Below are positions 41,901-50,703 of a DNA stretch of 64,000 nt, piece after piece (positions within the stretch are counted from its first letter, which is position 1; every line of letters begins with the position of its first letter). The translations under genes and the position numbers were made by a program. Under the pieces are notes generated by a model that ran no database searches, had not been told where the DNA came from, and saw only the letters and a program-made list of their open reading frames with translations. This stretch comes from Firmicutes bacterium AM55-24TS (GTDB lineage: Bacteria; Bacillota; Clostridia; UBA1381). Location: the NCBI GenBank assembly GCA_003460745.1, contig QTVU01000012.1, positions 1 through 64,000 of the forward strand, given 5' to 3'.

Positions 41901-43781
41901 ATTGAGGAAAGTTCGCCCTCTGCTACTGTAACGTCAAATGTATCCGTCATATCAAGGTAATGAACGGTTACGGTCTGCTTACCGACTTTTGTCGAGTCAT
42001 AACCGCTTACAGTGTAATCTGTAATAGTTTTTGAGGTTTTATCCGAGTAGTATGCTTTTACAACCATACTGCTTAGGTCAAGTTCTTCATCGTAAAGGTC
42101 GCCGTCCCAAAAAATTCTGAAATTCTGCCCCATGCTTGCATTTACTTTTTTAAATACGTTGTTGCCGTATGCAACATATGTACCTGCATTAGAGGACATC
42201 TGATAATATCCGCCCATGCCTGTGTTTGCAATAAGACCGCGTCCCGTATCATTGCTGTCGGAAACGTGGAAGGCTTCTTCACCTGTTTTTGCATCTATAA
42301 GCGTCATACCGAAGTCGCCGTGCTCATGAACGGAAAAGTATTCAAAATTGTTGTTTGTAGGATCGTAGTTGCCGATATGAAGTGCGTCACCATGCTGTCT
42401 GCCGCCGTACCACTTCGGCATAAGCTTGTCCTCGTCGTTTACCTCATAGCAAAGCGTTGCACTTATAAATTCATCATTACCGTCGTCGTCAACGTCCGCA
42501 ACCGTCATATTGTGGTTACCCTCGCCGACATATTTTTCATTACCAGGAGTGTATGCGTCGGTATCCTCGCTGTATGTATCGAATTTGTATTTAGGGTTTA
42601 GGACACCGTTTTCAAGACTGATACCGCATGCACCGTGACGTTGTCTGCCGTTTCTGCCCATGTAGTAACCTCTCCAGTAAACCGCATAAGGACGCTGACC
42701 GTCAAGCCATGCGACGCTTGCCACGTATCTGTCACAGCGGTTTCCGTTTGTATCGCCCCAACTTTCGTAGTCAAGACGTGGGATAGGGTAGTATATTGTA
42801 TCGATTGTTTTACCTGTTTCGCCGTCAAATGCGGTAAAATATTCGTTACCGTCCAATATGTAGCCGTTTTGATTTACGTAGCTGACGGTATTGTCGTTGG
42901 CATTTCTGATTTCTTCAACGCTGCTTGTTTCGGAAACGTATTTTCCCGCACCGTCAATTGAACCTGGAGCCGTTTTGCAGGCAACTTCCGCTTTACCGTC
43001 CATGTCGAAATCGTAAACAAGGAATTGGGTATAGTGCGCACCTGCACGGATATTTTTACCTAAATCAATACGCCATAATTTTTTGCCGTTAAGCTTGTAT
43101 GCGTCAAGATAAACATTTCCTGTAAGACTTGCTTGTGAATTATCACGCGAAGCGCAGTCCCATTTTACTATAAGTTCATATTCTCCGTCACCGTCAAGGT
43201 CACCGCATGAGGTATCACCGATAGTGTATTCATTTACTTTGGTTTCCGTGTGCCACTGATTTTCAGGTAATTCGTTTCCGTTCTCATCGGTGGTTATTGT
43301 GGTTGTTGTGGTAAGCGTTGACTTCGGTCTGTCAACGGGAATATCAAAGTAATTCGAGCCGCTTGCAAACGGAGCGACAGAATCACATTTCTCTCCCTCA
43401 ACACCGTTTACAATCGGCGCTACCTGATATGTGTCGCTACTTGTACCGTTAGGATCGATATAGTTTGTCGAATATGTTTCGGTTGCAAGAAATTGACCGT
43501 TTTTATATATTGAATGGTACATTGCTTTCTGAAGTTCCGTACACTTCGTCCTCGTCAACCATAAGTCGCCAAGATAAGTAGTTATCGCCATTCAATGCTT
43601 GAACGACAAGACCTCTGTTTAATGATTCCATAGGTCTGTCAGAAGCATCGTGGCTGTATAGTACAGCACTTGTACCGTCTATGACATCGTTGACTTCGGC
43701 ATTTGAAACAATCGGTAATGTCGCCGGAATCATTGTACACGCCATTAGAGCGGCTAATGCTTTTGCAGTAAGTTTTTTCAT
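38924..43781 (-). CDS. PL11 rhamnogalacturonan lyase with Ig and MBG repeats, frameshifted
   Basis: A secreted lyase of about 1618 residues that cleaves the rhamnogalacturonan-I backbone of pectin. After a signal peptide (ends near VSNAE), the PL11 fold runs about 550 residues with FG-GAP-like calcium repeats (DLDGDGEYELIVKWD, DFDMDGKAEVACKTAPG, DVDDDGNDEFI) and conserved GGRQHGDALHIGN and HEHGDFGM. Six bacterial Ig group-3 repeats (ending in TVTVSYxxxxxxFDVTV) flank a LamG-like module. Two MBG-type repeats (KTYDGxxxxYSGTA) and the C-terminal domain shared with two other proteins here follow. Near 43507 two bases of an AT run are missing, which splits the N-terminal 90 residues from the rest. 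It targets pectin, not xanthan. Confidence 0.88.
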
Positions 43782-43976
43782 TAGTTTACCTCCGTATCTG
43801 AAAAAAATTCATTCTCTGCATAATTATAAATCTGATTTATGTTAAAGTTAAGATAAATATTGGTAATATCAATATATTAAGAGTAATATATCAAAAGTAT
43901 AAAATATCTTTTATTCGTGACTTTAACTCCTAATTATGATATAATTATAGAAGAAACTAAAACAACAGAGCGGTAG

Positions 43977-44875
43977 ATGGGAAATATGTTATTGCAGCAA
44001 ATAAAATATTTTTGCACGATTGTCGAGGAGGGCAGTTTTACGGAAGCGGCGGAGAAGTGTTTTATATCGCAATCGGCAATTTCACAGCAGATACAATCTC
44101 TTGAAAAAGAGTTAGGTGTTAAACTTATAAAAAGAGAAAATCGTCGATTTCTCTTACGCATGCCGGTGAATATATGTATAGGCACGGAACAGCACTTCTT
44201 TTAGAAGCTGAACGTATATGCAAAGAAGTACAGCGTATAGGTCGTGATGATGAACTGATATTAAAAATTGCTTATCCTAAACATTACAGCAGTATAGAAT
44301 TGAATAATGCAATCGCATTATTTTCGGAAAAATATCCCGAAGTGTCTATAAGTGTTATTACGGGAACGCATGAGGAAATATACGACTTGCTACGTTCCGA
44401 TGATATAGACATTGCCATAAATGACCAAAGACGTGCGTTTTCGGACGAATTTGTGAATTTTGAACTTGGAAAAGCACGTTGTTATGCAGAGGTTTGTTTA
44501 AGAAACGATTTAAGTCAAAAAGAAAGTGTAACCGTTGATGATTTGAAAAATATGCCGTGTATTTTGATAACGTCAAAGGAACAACAAAAATCAGAACGTG
44601 AATTTTATCAGCAGGTACTTGGCTTTGGCGGTAATTTTATTTATGCTCAAACTCTTGACGAAGGACAACTTATGGTTGCAGGTAATCGAGGATTTATGCC
44701 TGTTGAACGTATCGGCACATTTTGGAATATAAATCCTGCCGCAAAACGTTTACCATTGTTATGAGCCGGAAAACAGATACAACGTAATTACTGCGCTTTT
44801 TGGAAAGTTAAAAATTCAAATTATTACATAGAGGAATTTGCAAACGAATTAAAAGTACAACTCAATAAAAATTAA
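43977..44875 (+). pseudogene. LysR-family regulator, disrupted
   Basis: The N-terminal winged helix is typical of LysR (QQIKYFCTIVEEGSFTEAAEKCFISQSAISQQI in segments). The effector domain follows to about 300 residues, the normal length. One T is missing from a run near 44149; restoring it gives RFSLTHAGEYMYRHG. A second lesion is an in-frame TGA at 44762, after which the same frame continues as AGKQIQRNYCAFWKVKN to 44875. Two lesions make real inactivation more likely than for the other broken genes. It is divergent from the PL11 gene and upstream of the flavodoxin cluster, so its former target is uncertain. Confidence 0.8.
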
Positions 44876-44895
44876 AATACGCACGTATTTTAAAT

Positions 44896-44934
44896 AGTAG
44901 ACAAAACCGTTACGGTTTTGTCTACTTTGTTTTG
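44896..44934 (+). terminator. Strong intrinsic terminator
   Basis: AGTAGACAAAACCG and CGGTTTTGTCTACT form a perfect 14-bp stem with loop TTA, followed by TTGTTTT. It ends the LysR transcript. Confidence 0.9.
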
Positions 44935-44940
44935 GGGAGT

Positions 44941-45150
44941 TTGAGGTGCAACCTCAAGTAGTAATCATTTCTGACGACATGTGCGGCAGAAATGGCTTAA
45001 AATCTAAAGTTTCGACTTTGGAGGAACTTTATGATTTTTTCTCTGAAAATACTCAAAAATTACATCGTAAGATGTGATTTTTGGAGCTGTCGACATTTTG
45101 TCGACAGGCTCATGTTTGTGTGTGCTTTTTTCACATAAGTTTAACTTATG
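44941..45150 (+). other. Run of six consecutive small hairpins, no gene
   Basis: This gap holds no plausible reading frame but contains successive inverted repeats. They are TTGAGGT/ACCTCAA (44941-44957), CATTTCTG/CAGAAATG (44966-44994), AAAGT-TTCG-ACTTT (45006-45019), CAAAAATTACATC/GATGTGATTTTTG (45053-45083), GAGCTGTCGACA/TGTCGACAGGCTC (45084-45111) and CATAAG/CTTATG (45135-45150). It could be a structured leader of the flavodoxin operon or an independent RNA. I do not recognise a known class. Confidence 0.45.
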
Positions 45151-45233
45151 GAAATGATTAAAATATTGATTTGATAATAATTGTTTGTTGTATTAAAATT
45201 AAATCATAAATTGAAAGTAAATGAGGTGTACGA

Positions 45234-45752
45234 ATGTCAAAGAATTTAATTATTTATTATTCAAGAAAAGGTCAGAATTATTGGAACGGAAGCATTAAAA
45301 ATTTGGATAAAGGTAACACAGAGATTGTAGCAGAGTTTATTCAAAAAGCCGTCGGCGGAGATTTATTTGAAATTGAAACGGTAAAGGAATATTCAGCCGA
45401 TTATTATGAATGTATCGATGACGCAAAGCAAGAACTTAACAGCGGTGCAAGACCTGAACTAAAAAAATATCTTGACAGTATTGATGAATATGACAATATA
45501 TTTATATGCGGGCCTTGTTGGTGGGGTACTTATCCTATGGCGATGTTTACCCAACTTGAAAGACTTGATTGGAACGGTAAAAAGGTAATTGCCGTAATGA
45601 CGCATGAGGGCAGCGGTCTTGGCAGTTGTGAGCGAGATTTAAAGAAAATATGCACAGGAGCGATTTTTGAAAAAGGTTTTGCCGTTCACGGTGCAGACGC
45701 TTCAAAATCAGAAAAGCTTGTTGCGGACTATGCAAAACAAATAGTGAAATAA
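45234..45752 (+). CDS. Flavodoxin
   Basis: A 172-residue cytoplasmic flavodoxin-like protein that carries electrons through FMN. It begins LIIYYSRKGQNY, the phosphate-binding strand-loop of the fold, and continues with FICGPCWWGTYPMAMFTQLERLDWNGK and MTHEGSGLGSC, typical flavin-contact loops. It starts a compact cluster with a carboxymuconolactone-decarboxylase-family protein 17 bases downstream and an SDR oxidoreductase. Such clusters appear in clostridial redox or detoxification operons; the substrate is unknown. Confidence 0.88.
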   Translation: MSKNLIIYYSRKGQNYWNGSIKNLDKGNTEIVAEFIQKAVGGDLFEIETVKEYSADYYECIDDAKQELNSGARPELKKYLDSIDEYDNIFICGPCWWGTYPMAMFTQLERLDWNGKKVIAVMTHEGSGLGSCERDLKKICTGAIFEKGFAVHGADASKSEKLVADYAKQIVK

Positions 45753-45769
45753 TAAAAGGAGTAAGAAAA

Positions 45770-46531
45770 ATGGCAATAACGGAATTTTCAAAAAATTATC
45801 ATGAAAAAATGTTTCCGAAATACCATTCTGCTTTTTTGGAAACAGATCCAGAATTTATTGAGCGATTTGACAACTTTGCGTTTGACGAAGTTGTAAACAG
45901 TGATGACCTTGACGATAAAACAAGATTTATCGCAATTTTAGCCGCACTTTTGGGTTGTCAGGGTGTAGATGAATTTGCGGTAATGCTCGGTGCGGCAATG
46001 AATTTCGGAGTTACACCTATTGAGATACGCGAGGTTGTATATCAGGCAACGGCATATTTGGGAATAGGCAGAGTTTTTCCGTTTTTAAAGGTGATGAACA
46101 AAGTCTTTACCGAAAAAGGAATAGAACTTCCGCTTGAAAATCAAGCCACAACCACAACTGAAAATAGACGTGAAGAAGGAACAAAGGCACAGGTTGAAAT
46201 TTTCGGTGAGGGCATGCGTGACTTTTGGAAGTCAGGACCGGAAGAAAGCCGACATATAAATTTATGGCTTGCCGATAATTGTTTTGGCGATTATTACACC
46301 CGAAACGGTCTTGACTACAAACAGCGTGAAATGATTACATTTTGTTTCCTTGCGGCACAAGGCGGTTGTGAACCACAGCTTACAAGTCATGCGGCGGCAA
46401 ATATGCGTATAGGAAATGACAAAATATTTTTAATAAAAATTATATCGCAGTGTCTGCCTTACATTGGCTATCCGCGTTCGTTAAACGTGCTTAGATGTGT
46501 AAACAGTGCAGCGGAAAAGGAGGATTTTTAA
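45770..46531 (+). CDS. Carboxymuconolactone decarboxylase (CMD) family protein
   Basis: A 253-residue protein with two CMD-like halves, about 40-120 (LAALLGCQGVDEFAVMLGAAMNFGV) and 165-245 (CFLAAQGGCEPQLTSHAAANMRIGN). The family includes AhpD-type peroxidase partners and lactone decarboxylases. Only single Cys residues occur where AhpD has a CxxC pair, so thiol peroxidase activity is doubtful. Its position between flavodoxin and SDR genes suggests a shared redox role. RBS AAAGGAG precedes the ATG. Confidence 0.85.
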   Translation: MAITEFSKNYHEKMFPKYHSAFLETDPEFIERFDNFAFDEVVNSDDLDDKTRFIAILAALLGCQGVDEFAVMLGAAMNFGVTPIEIREVVYQATAYLGIGRVFPFLKVMNKVFTEKGIELPLENQATTTTENRREEGTKAQVEIFGEGMRDFWKSGPEESRHINLWLADNCFGDYYTRNGLDYKQREMITFCFLAAQGGCEPQLTSHAAANMRIGNDKIFLIKIISQCLPYIGYPRSLNVLRCVNSAAEKEDF

Positions 46532-46532
46532 A

Positions 46533-47363
46533 ATGAGCAGAACATGGTTAATTACAGGAGTGTCAAGCGGTTTCGGATATGAAATGACAAAACAGTTGCT
46601 TGAAAAAGGTGATGTCGTAATCGGAACAGTTAGGAATACTACAAAGGTTGAGGATTTAATACAAAAATATCCTGTAAATTTTGATTGCCGTATTCTTGAC
46701 GTGACAGATGTAGCGGCAGTGCAACAGACGGTAAAAGAATCATTTGAAAAGCACGGTAAAATTGATGTTGTTGTAAGTAATGCAGGCTACGGCTTGTTTG
46801 GATGTGCAGAGGAATTGTCGGATGATGAAATCAATCACATCATTGCAACTAATTTGACAGGCTCAATTCAGCTTATAAAAACTTCACTTCCTTATTTAAG
46901 AAAACAAGGCGGCGGAAGAATTATTCAATTGTCATCATACGGCGGTCAGGTTGCATATCCAGCAAATTCAATGTACCATGCCACAAAATTCGGCATTGAG
47001 GGATTCTGTGAAGCTGTTGCACAGGAAGTGGCACAGTTTAATATTGGTGTAACCATTGTAGAGCCGGGAGGTGCGAGAACAGAATTCCGTTACGGCAGTG
47101 CAAAGGTTGCAAATCTTATGGACGAGTATGAAAGCTGTCATGGCTTTTTGAATATGCTTGACGCGTCAAAGGGACTTGCACCCGGAGATCCGGCAAAAAT
47201 GGCACAACGCATAATTGAAAGCGTTGATATGGAAAAAGCACCGCTTAGAATGGTGCTCGGCTCACAAGCACTGTCGGCAACGATTGAAAGATTAAAAGAA
47301 AGAATTGCGGATTACGAAACACAAACAGAACTTGCCACTTCGACAGATATAAAAGGAGAGTAG
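46533..47363 (+). CDS. Short-chain dehydrogenase/reductase (SDR)
   Basis: A 276-residue NAD(P)-dependent oxidoreductase. The Rossmann motif TGVSSGFG, the NAG segment (VVSNAGYG), the catalytic Ser in IQLSSYGG and the YHATK pair are all present, as in classical SDRs. The ATG at 46533 is just after the previous stop and uses AAAGGAGG inside it. The substrate is not predictable. It is the last gene of the flavodoxin-CMD-SDR cluster. Confidence 0.9.
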   Translation: MSRTWLITGVSSGFGYEMTKQLLEKGDVVIGTVRNTTKVEDLIQKYPVNFDCRILDVTDVAAVQQTVKESFEKHGKIDVVVSNAGYGLFGCAEELSDDEINHIIATNLTGSIQLIKTSLPYLRKQGGGRIIQLSSYGGQVAYPANSMYHATKFGIEGFCEAVAQEVAQFNIGVTIVEPGGARTEFRYGSAKVANLMDEYESCHGFLNMLDASKGLAPGDPAKMAQRIIESVDMEKAPLRMVLGSQALSATIERLKERIADYETQTELATSTDIKGE

Positions 47364-47420
47364 TTAAACATTAGTCGATTTGAGGTTAATTCTTGGGTTG
47401 ATGAATTAAATAAATAATGA

Positions 47421-47498
47421 TATAATAAAAGTGAATAATCAGCAAAATTAAGCGACTTCGCCGCAAAATGCGGCAAGCCGCATTTTGTGCGTTGAAGG
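47421..47498 (+). promoter_or_regulatory. larB promoter and leader hairpin covering the ribosome site
   Basis: A TATAAT at 47421-47426 is followed by a hairpin pairing CGCAAAATGCGGC with GCCGCATTTTGTGCG. The outer part sets CTTCG against TTGAAG next to the ribosome site GAAGGTG. Folding would hide the site, so it may tune lar expression. No ligand-binding fold is apparent. Confidence 0.5.
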
Positions 47499-47505
47499 TG
47501 AATTT

Positions 47506-48264
47506 ATGGAACAGAACGAAATCAGAAAATTATTGCAAAATGTTGCAAACGGAGATATTTCGGTTGACGACGCATTGCTTCATATAAAAAATGAGCCGTT
47601 TGAGGATTTGGGATATGCAAAACCTGATTTTCACAGAAAAATGCGTCAGGGTGTATCGGAAGTGATTTACGGCGCAGGAAAAACCGCCGAACAAATAATA
47701 GGAATTTCAAAATCATTTGCCAAGCATGGACAAAAAGATATTTTAATTACAAGACTTGACAAAACAAAGGCAGAGAAAATCAACAAAGAAATTCCGCTTG
47801 ATTATCACGATACGGCAAATATCGGTATTATCGGCTCTATGCCGAAAGAACGTGTCGGGAAAATTGTTATAGCAACGGGCGGAACAAGTGATATACCTGT
47901 TGCGGAGGAAGCGGCAATTACAGCTGAAATGCTTGGCAACAATACTGTACGTCTGTATGATGTCGGCGTTGCCGGTATCCACAGATTGCTTACGCATACG
48001 GAAGAAATAATGACCGCTCGTGTTGTTATTGCAATCGCAGGAATGGAGGGCGCACTTGCAAGCGTTATCGGCGGACTTGCGGATTGTCCTGTTATAGCTG
48101 TTCCGACAAGCGTGGGTTACGGTGCGTCTTTCGGAGGTATAGCGGCACTTTTGTCAATGCTTAATTCATGTGCAAGCGGCGTAAGCGTTGTAAATATCGA
48201 TAATGGTTTCGGAGCGGCATTTCAAGCAAGTATGATAAATCATATGGGAGGACTTAATGAATGA
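47506..48264 (+). CDS. larB: Nickel-pincer cofactor biosynthesis protein LarB
   Basis: A 252-residue enzyme of the PurE-like family that carboxylates and hydrolyses nicotinic acid adenine dinucleotide in the first step of nickel-pincer nucleotide synthesis. The PurE-like core is visible as IATGGTSDIPVAEEAAITAEMLG, VIAIAGMEGALASVIGGLADCPVIAVPTS and VGYGASFGGIAALLSML in segments. The ATG at 47506 follows GAAGGTG. The gene overlaps larC by ATGA, which indicates coupled translation. Confidence 0.92.
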   Translation: MEQNEIRKLLQNVANGDISVDDALLHIKNEPFEDLGYAKPDFHRKMRQGVSEVIYGAGKTAEQIIGISKSFAKHGQKDILITRLDKTKAEKINKEIPLDYHDTANIGIIGSMPKERVGKIVIATGGTSDIPVAEEAAITAEMLGNNTVRLYDVGVAGIHRLLTHTEEIMTARVVIAIAGMEGALASVIGGLADCPVIAVPTSVGYGASFGGIAALLSMLNSCASGVSVVNIDNGFGAAFQASMINHMGGLNE

Positions 48265-49529
48265 AAACTTTATATATTGAATGTAATATGGGTGCGGCAG
48301 GTGATATGTTGATGTCTGCATTGTTGGAGCTGCACCCAAATGCAGAGGATTTTTTGAATAGGTTAAATGCACTTGGTATTCCGAATGTGACCGTAAGTAA
48401 GACGTCAAGCGTGAAGTGTGGCATAACGGGAACACATGTAGATGTAAGCGTAAACGGTGAACATGAGGACGAGCATATGCACGAACACCACGACCATCAT
48501 GAACATCACGACCACCATGAGCACCACGAACACGAGCATCACGACCATCATCATGAGCATCACCACCACCATCACCATACGGGTATGCACGAAATCGAAC
48601 ATATCATAGAACATTTTGATGTTCCCGAAAATGTACGCACAGATATATTGGCGGTATATCATTTGATTGCGGAGGCTGAAAGCCACGCACATGGTTGTGA
48701 AATCAATCAAATACATTTTTACGAGGTTGGACAAATGGATGCAGTAGCGGATATTACAGGCGTCTGTATGCTGATAAATGAGTTGGGTATTGATAAAATT
48801 ATCGCTTCACCAATCCATGTCGGTTGCGGTCAAGTGCAGTGTGCGCATGGAATATTGCCTGTTCCTGCACCGGCAACGGCATATATATTAAAGGATATTC
48901 CGATTTACGGCGGAAGTGTTCATGGTGAATTGTGTACGCCGACAGGTGCGGCACTTTTGGCACATTTTGCAGACGAGTTTGGCAATATGCCTGTTATGCG
49001 TGTTTCAAAAATAGGGTACGGAATGGGTAAAAAGGACTTTGATACGGCAAATTGTATTCGTGTTATGCTCGGTGAAACGGAAAGTGAAGCACAACAGGTT
49101 TTAGAGTTGAAATGTAATATTGACGATATGACTGCGGAGGGAATCGGCTATGCAACAGAGCAACTTCTGAAATTGGGAGCGGTTGACGTGTTTACCGTGC
49201 CAATCGGTATGAAAAAGAACCGCCCGGGAACTTTGCTTTCATGTATCTGCAAAATTTCGGACAAGGAAACAATAGTAAATGCAATATTCAGATACACTTC
49301 TACAATAGGTATTAGACAAAATATTTGTGAACGTTACATACTTGAAAGAACAGAAAACACAGTAAAAACAAAGTATGGAGATGTTCGTGTTAAACAGTCG
49401 GAGGGGTATGGCGTAAAACGTGTAAACACCGAATATGACGACGTTGCAAAAATTTCGGACGAACTTGGTATTTCCATAAGCGAAACACGCAGATTGATAG
49501 GAGAGGAATTAGAGAAAAATGAACAGTAA
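48261..49529 (+). CDS. larC: Nickel-pincer cofactor biosynthesis protein LarC
   Basis: A 422-residue nickel-inserting protein of nickel-pincer cofactor synthesis. It begins YIECNMGAAGDMLMSALLEL and carries a striking His/Asp/Glu tract (about residues 68-106), which likely stores or delivers nickel. The C-terminal part, ELKCNIDDMTAEGIGYATEQLL, is the second LarC domain. It is one unbroken frame here, unlike species where larC needs a programmed frameshift. It overlaps larB at its start and larE at its end. Confidence 0.93.
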   Translation: MKTLYIECNMGAAGDMLMSALLELHPNAEDFLNRLNALGIPNVTVSKTSSVKCGITGTHVDVSVNGEHEDEHMHEHHDHHEHHDHHEHHEHEHHDHHHEHHHHHHHTGMHEIEHIIEHFDVPENVRTDILAVYHLIAEAESHAHGCEINQIHFYEVGQMDAVADITGVCMLINELGIDKIIASPIHVGCGQVQCAHGILPVPAPATAYILKDIPIYGGSVHGELCTPTGAALLAHFADEFGNMPVMRVSKIGYGMGKKDFDTANCIRVMLGETESEAQQVLELKCNIDDMTAEGIGYATEQLLKLGAVDVFTVPIGMKKNRPGTLLSCICKISDKETIVNAIFRYTSTIGIRQNICERYILERTENTVKTKYGDVRVKQSEGYGVKRVNTEYDDVAKISDELGISISETRRLIGEELEKNEQ

Positions 49530-50322
49530 GTATGAGAAAATGATAGAGAATTTGAAATCGTTGGGCAGTGTCGCAGTGGCATTTTCCGGCGGCGTGGATT
49601 CTACGTTTTTGCTAAAGGCGGCAAAGGAAGCACTCGGAAATAATGCTCTTGCCGTTACGGTACGCTCATGTATAATTCCGAGTAATGAATTTTGCGAATC
49701 GGAGGAATTTTGCAAAAGTGAAAATATTCGTCATATTATTTGTGATGTCAACCCACTTGATATAGACGGTTTTGCGGATAATCCGACAAATCGTTGTTAT
49801 ATCTGCAAAAAGGAAATATTCAGCCTTATAAAGAAAGTCGCCGTAGAAAACGGTGTAAATGCGGTTGCGGAAGGCTCAAACCTTGATGATAACGGCGACT
49901 ATCGTCCCGGTATGAAAGCAATTCATGAATTGGGAGTATTAAGCCCTCTGCAAACGGCAGGATTTACAAAACAGGAAATTCGAGATGTATCCGAAGAACT
50001 CGGACTTCCTACTTGGAATAAACCGTCTTTCGCTTGCCTTGCTTCACGTTTTGTGTACGGTGAAAAAATCACCGCTGAAAAACTTGAAAGAGTCGGAAAA
50101 GCGGAACAAATATTGCGCAATTCAGGATTTAAACAGTTTAGAGTTCGTATTCATGGCGATATTGCCCGAATAGAATTGCTGCCGGAGGACTTTGAAAAAA
50201 TGCTTGAAATGAGAGAAGAATTATATGCGAGTGTAAAAGCTCTTGGCTTTTCTTATGTGACTATGGATTTACAAGGTTATCGTACAGGTAGCATGAACGA
50301 AGTAATTGCGACTGATAAATAA
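49519..50322 (+). CDS. larE: ATP-dependent sacrificial sulfur transferase LarE
   Basis: A 267-residue cytoplasmic enzyme that adds sulfur to the nickel-pincer precursor. The PP-loop SGGVDSTFL binds ATP. The CYICKKEIF and KPSFACLASRF segments hold conserved Cys residues, the second being where the sacrificial Cys or cluster ligand lies in the family. It overlaps the end of larC. The lactate racemase gene larA or another pincer-dependent enzyme gene is not in this window, so the client enzyme must be encoded elsewhere. Confidence 0.92.
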   Translation: MNSKYEKMIENLKSLGSVAVAFSGGVDSTFLLKAAKEALGNNALAVTVRSCIIPSNEFCESEEFCKSENIRHIICDVNPLDIDGFADNPTNRCYICKKEIFSLIKKVAVENGVNAVAEGSNLDDNGDYRPGMKAIHELGVLSPLQTAGFTKQEIRDVSEELGLPTWNKPSFACLASRFVYGEKITAEKLERVGKAEQILRNSGFKQFRVRIHGDIARIELLPEDFEKMLEMREELYASVKALGFSYVTMDLQGYRTGSMNEVIATDK

Positions 50323-50324
50323 TG

Positions 50325-50349
50325 AACTGTACGAAAATATCGTACAGTT
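50325..50349 (+). other. Perfect 10-bp inverted repeat after larE
   Basis: AACTGTACGA and TCGTACAGTT enclose AAATA. No T-run follows, so it is either a weak terminator or an operator. The rest of 50350-50528 has no gene. It shows faint similarity to 56070-56140: both contain CCGATAA-CTGTTT, GTTAG and ATAAA blocks before a GCAAGCT/ACAAGCT hairpin arm. Confidence 0.4.
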
Positions 50350-50528
50350 GAAAATGAATATACACCCAAACAAACCGCACCGATAAGCTGTTTCGATGCA
50401 TTTGTTTGAAACTGAAAAAACGGTGAAGCGTTAGATAAAATGCAGGCGAATTTAAAGCACAAAAAGATTTATGCGAACGGGATAAAGAAAGAGTGTGACT
50501 GCAAGTAGGAGAAAACAGGCAAGCTGAT

Positions 50529-50579
50529 GAACCGCCCTCCAATTAGTTAGATTTTGAGTCTGACTTTTGGGGGCGGTTC
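50529..50579 (+). repeat. Palindromic repeat inserted in a terminator loop
   Basis: GAACCGCCC and GGGCGGTTC close a palindrome with the core TCTGACTTTTGGGGG, related to those at 1467 and 59977. It is flanked by GCAAGCTGAT and AATAAAGCTTGTC. At 56128-56153 the same flanks meet directly as a terminator hairpin. This suggests that the palindrome moved into the loop of a terminator. Confidence 0.55.
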
Positions 50580-50627
50580 AATAAAGCTTGTCTTTTTTTA
50601 TAATGAAAACAATAATTCTTTTTATTG

Positions 50628-50660
50628 GTACTATTTTTTGTACACCGTGTAATGTATAAT
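50628..50660 (+). promoter_or_regulatory. Promoter with GTAC-N8-GTAC operator (nuclease gene)
   Basis: GTAC at 50628-50631 and 50640-50643 lie 12 bases apart, and TATAAT at 50655-50660 follows. The same geometry, with GTACTA, GTACA and TGTATAATAAT identical, precedes the WYL gene at 51880. The element is probably the binding site of that WYL regulator. Confidence 0.65.
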
Positions 50661-50703
50661 AATAAGTGAAAAACAAATAAAGAAGAAAACAGGAGGAATA
50701 AAA

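Noticed and set aside
48405..48734. Minus-strand frame over larC rich in Met and Val
   Set aside because: It is the antisense of the His-rich tract of larC and has no ribosome site or homology.
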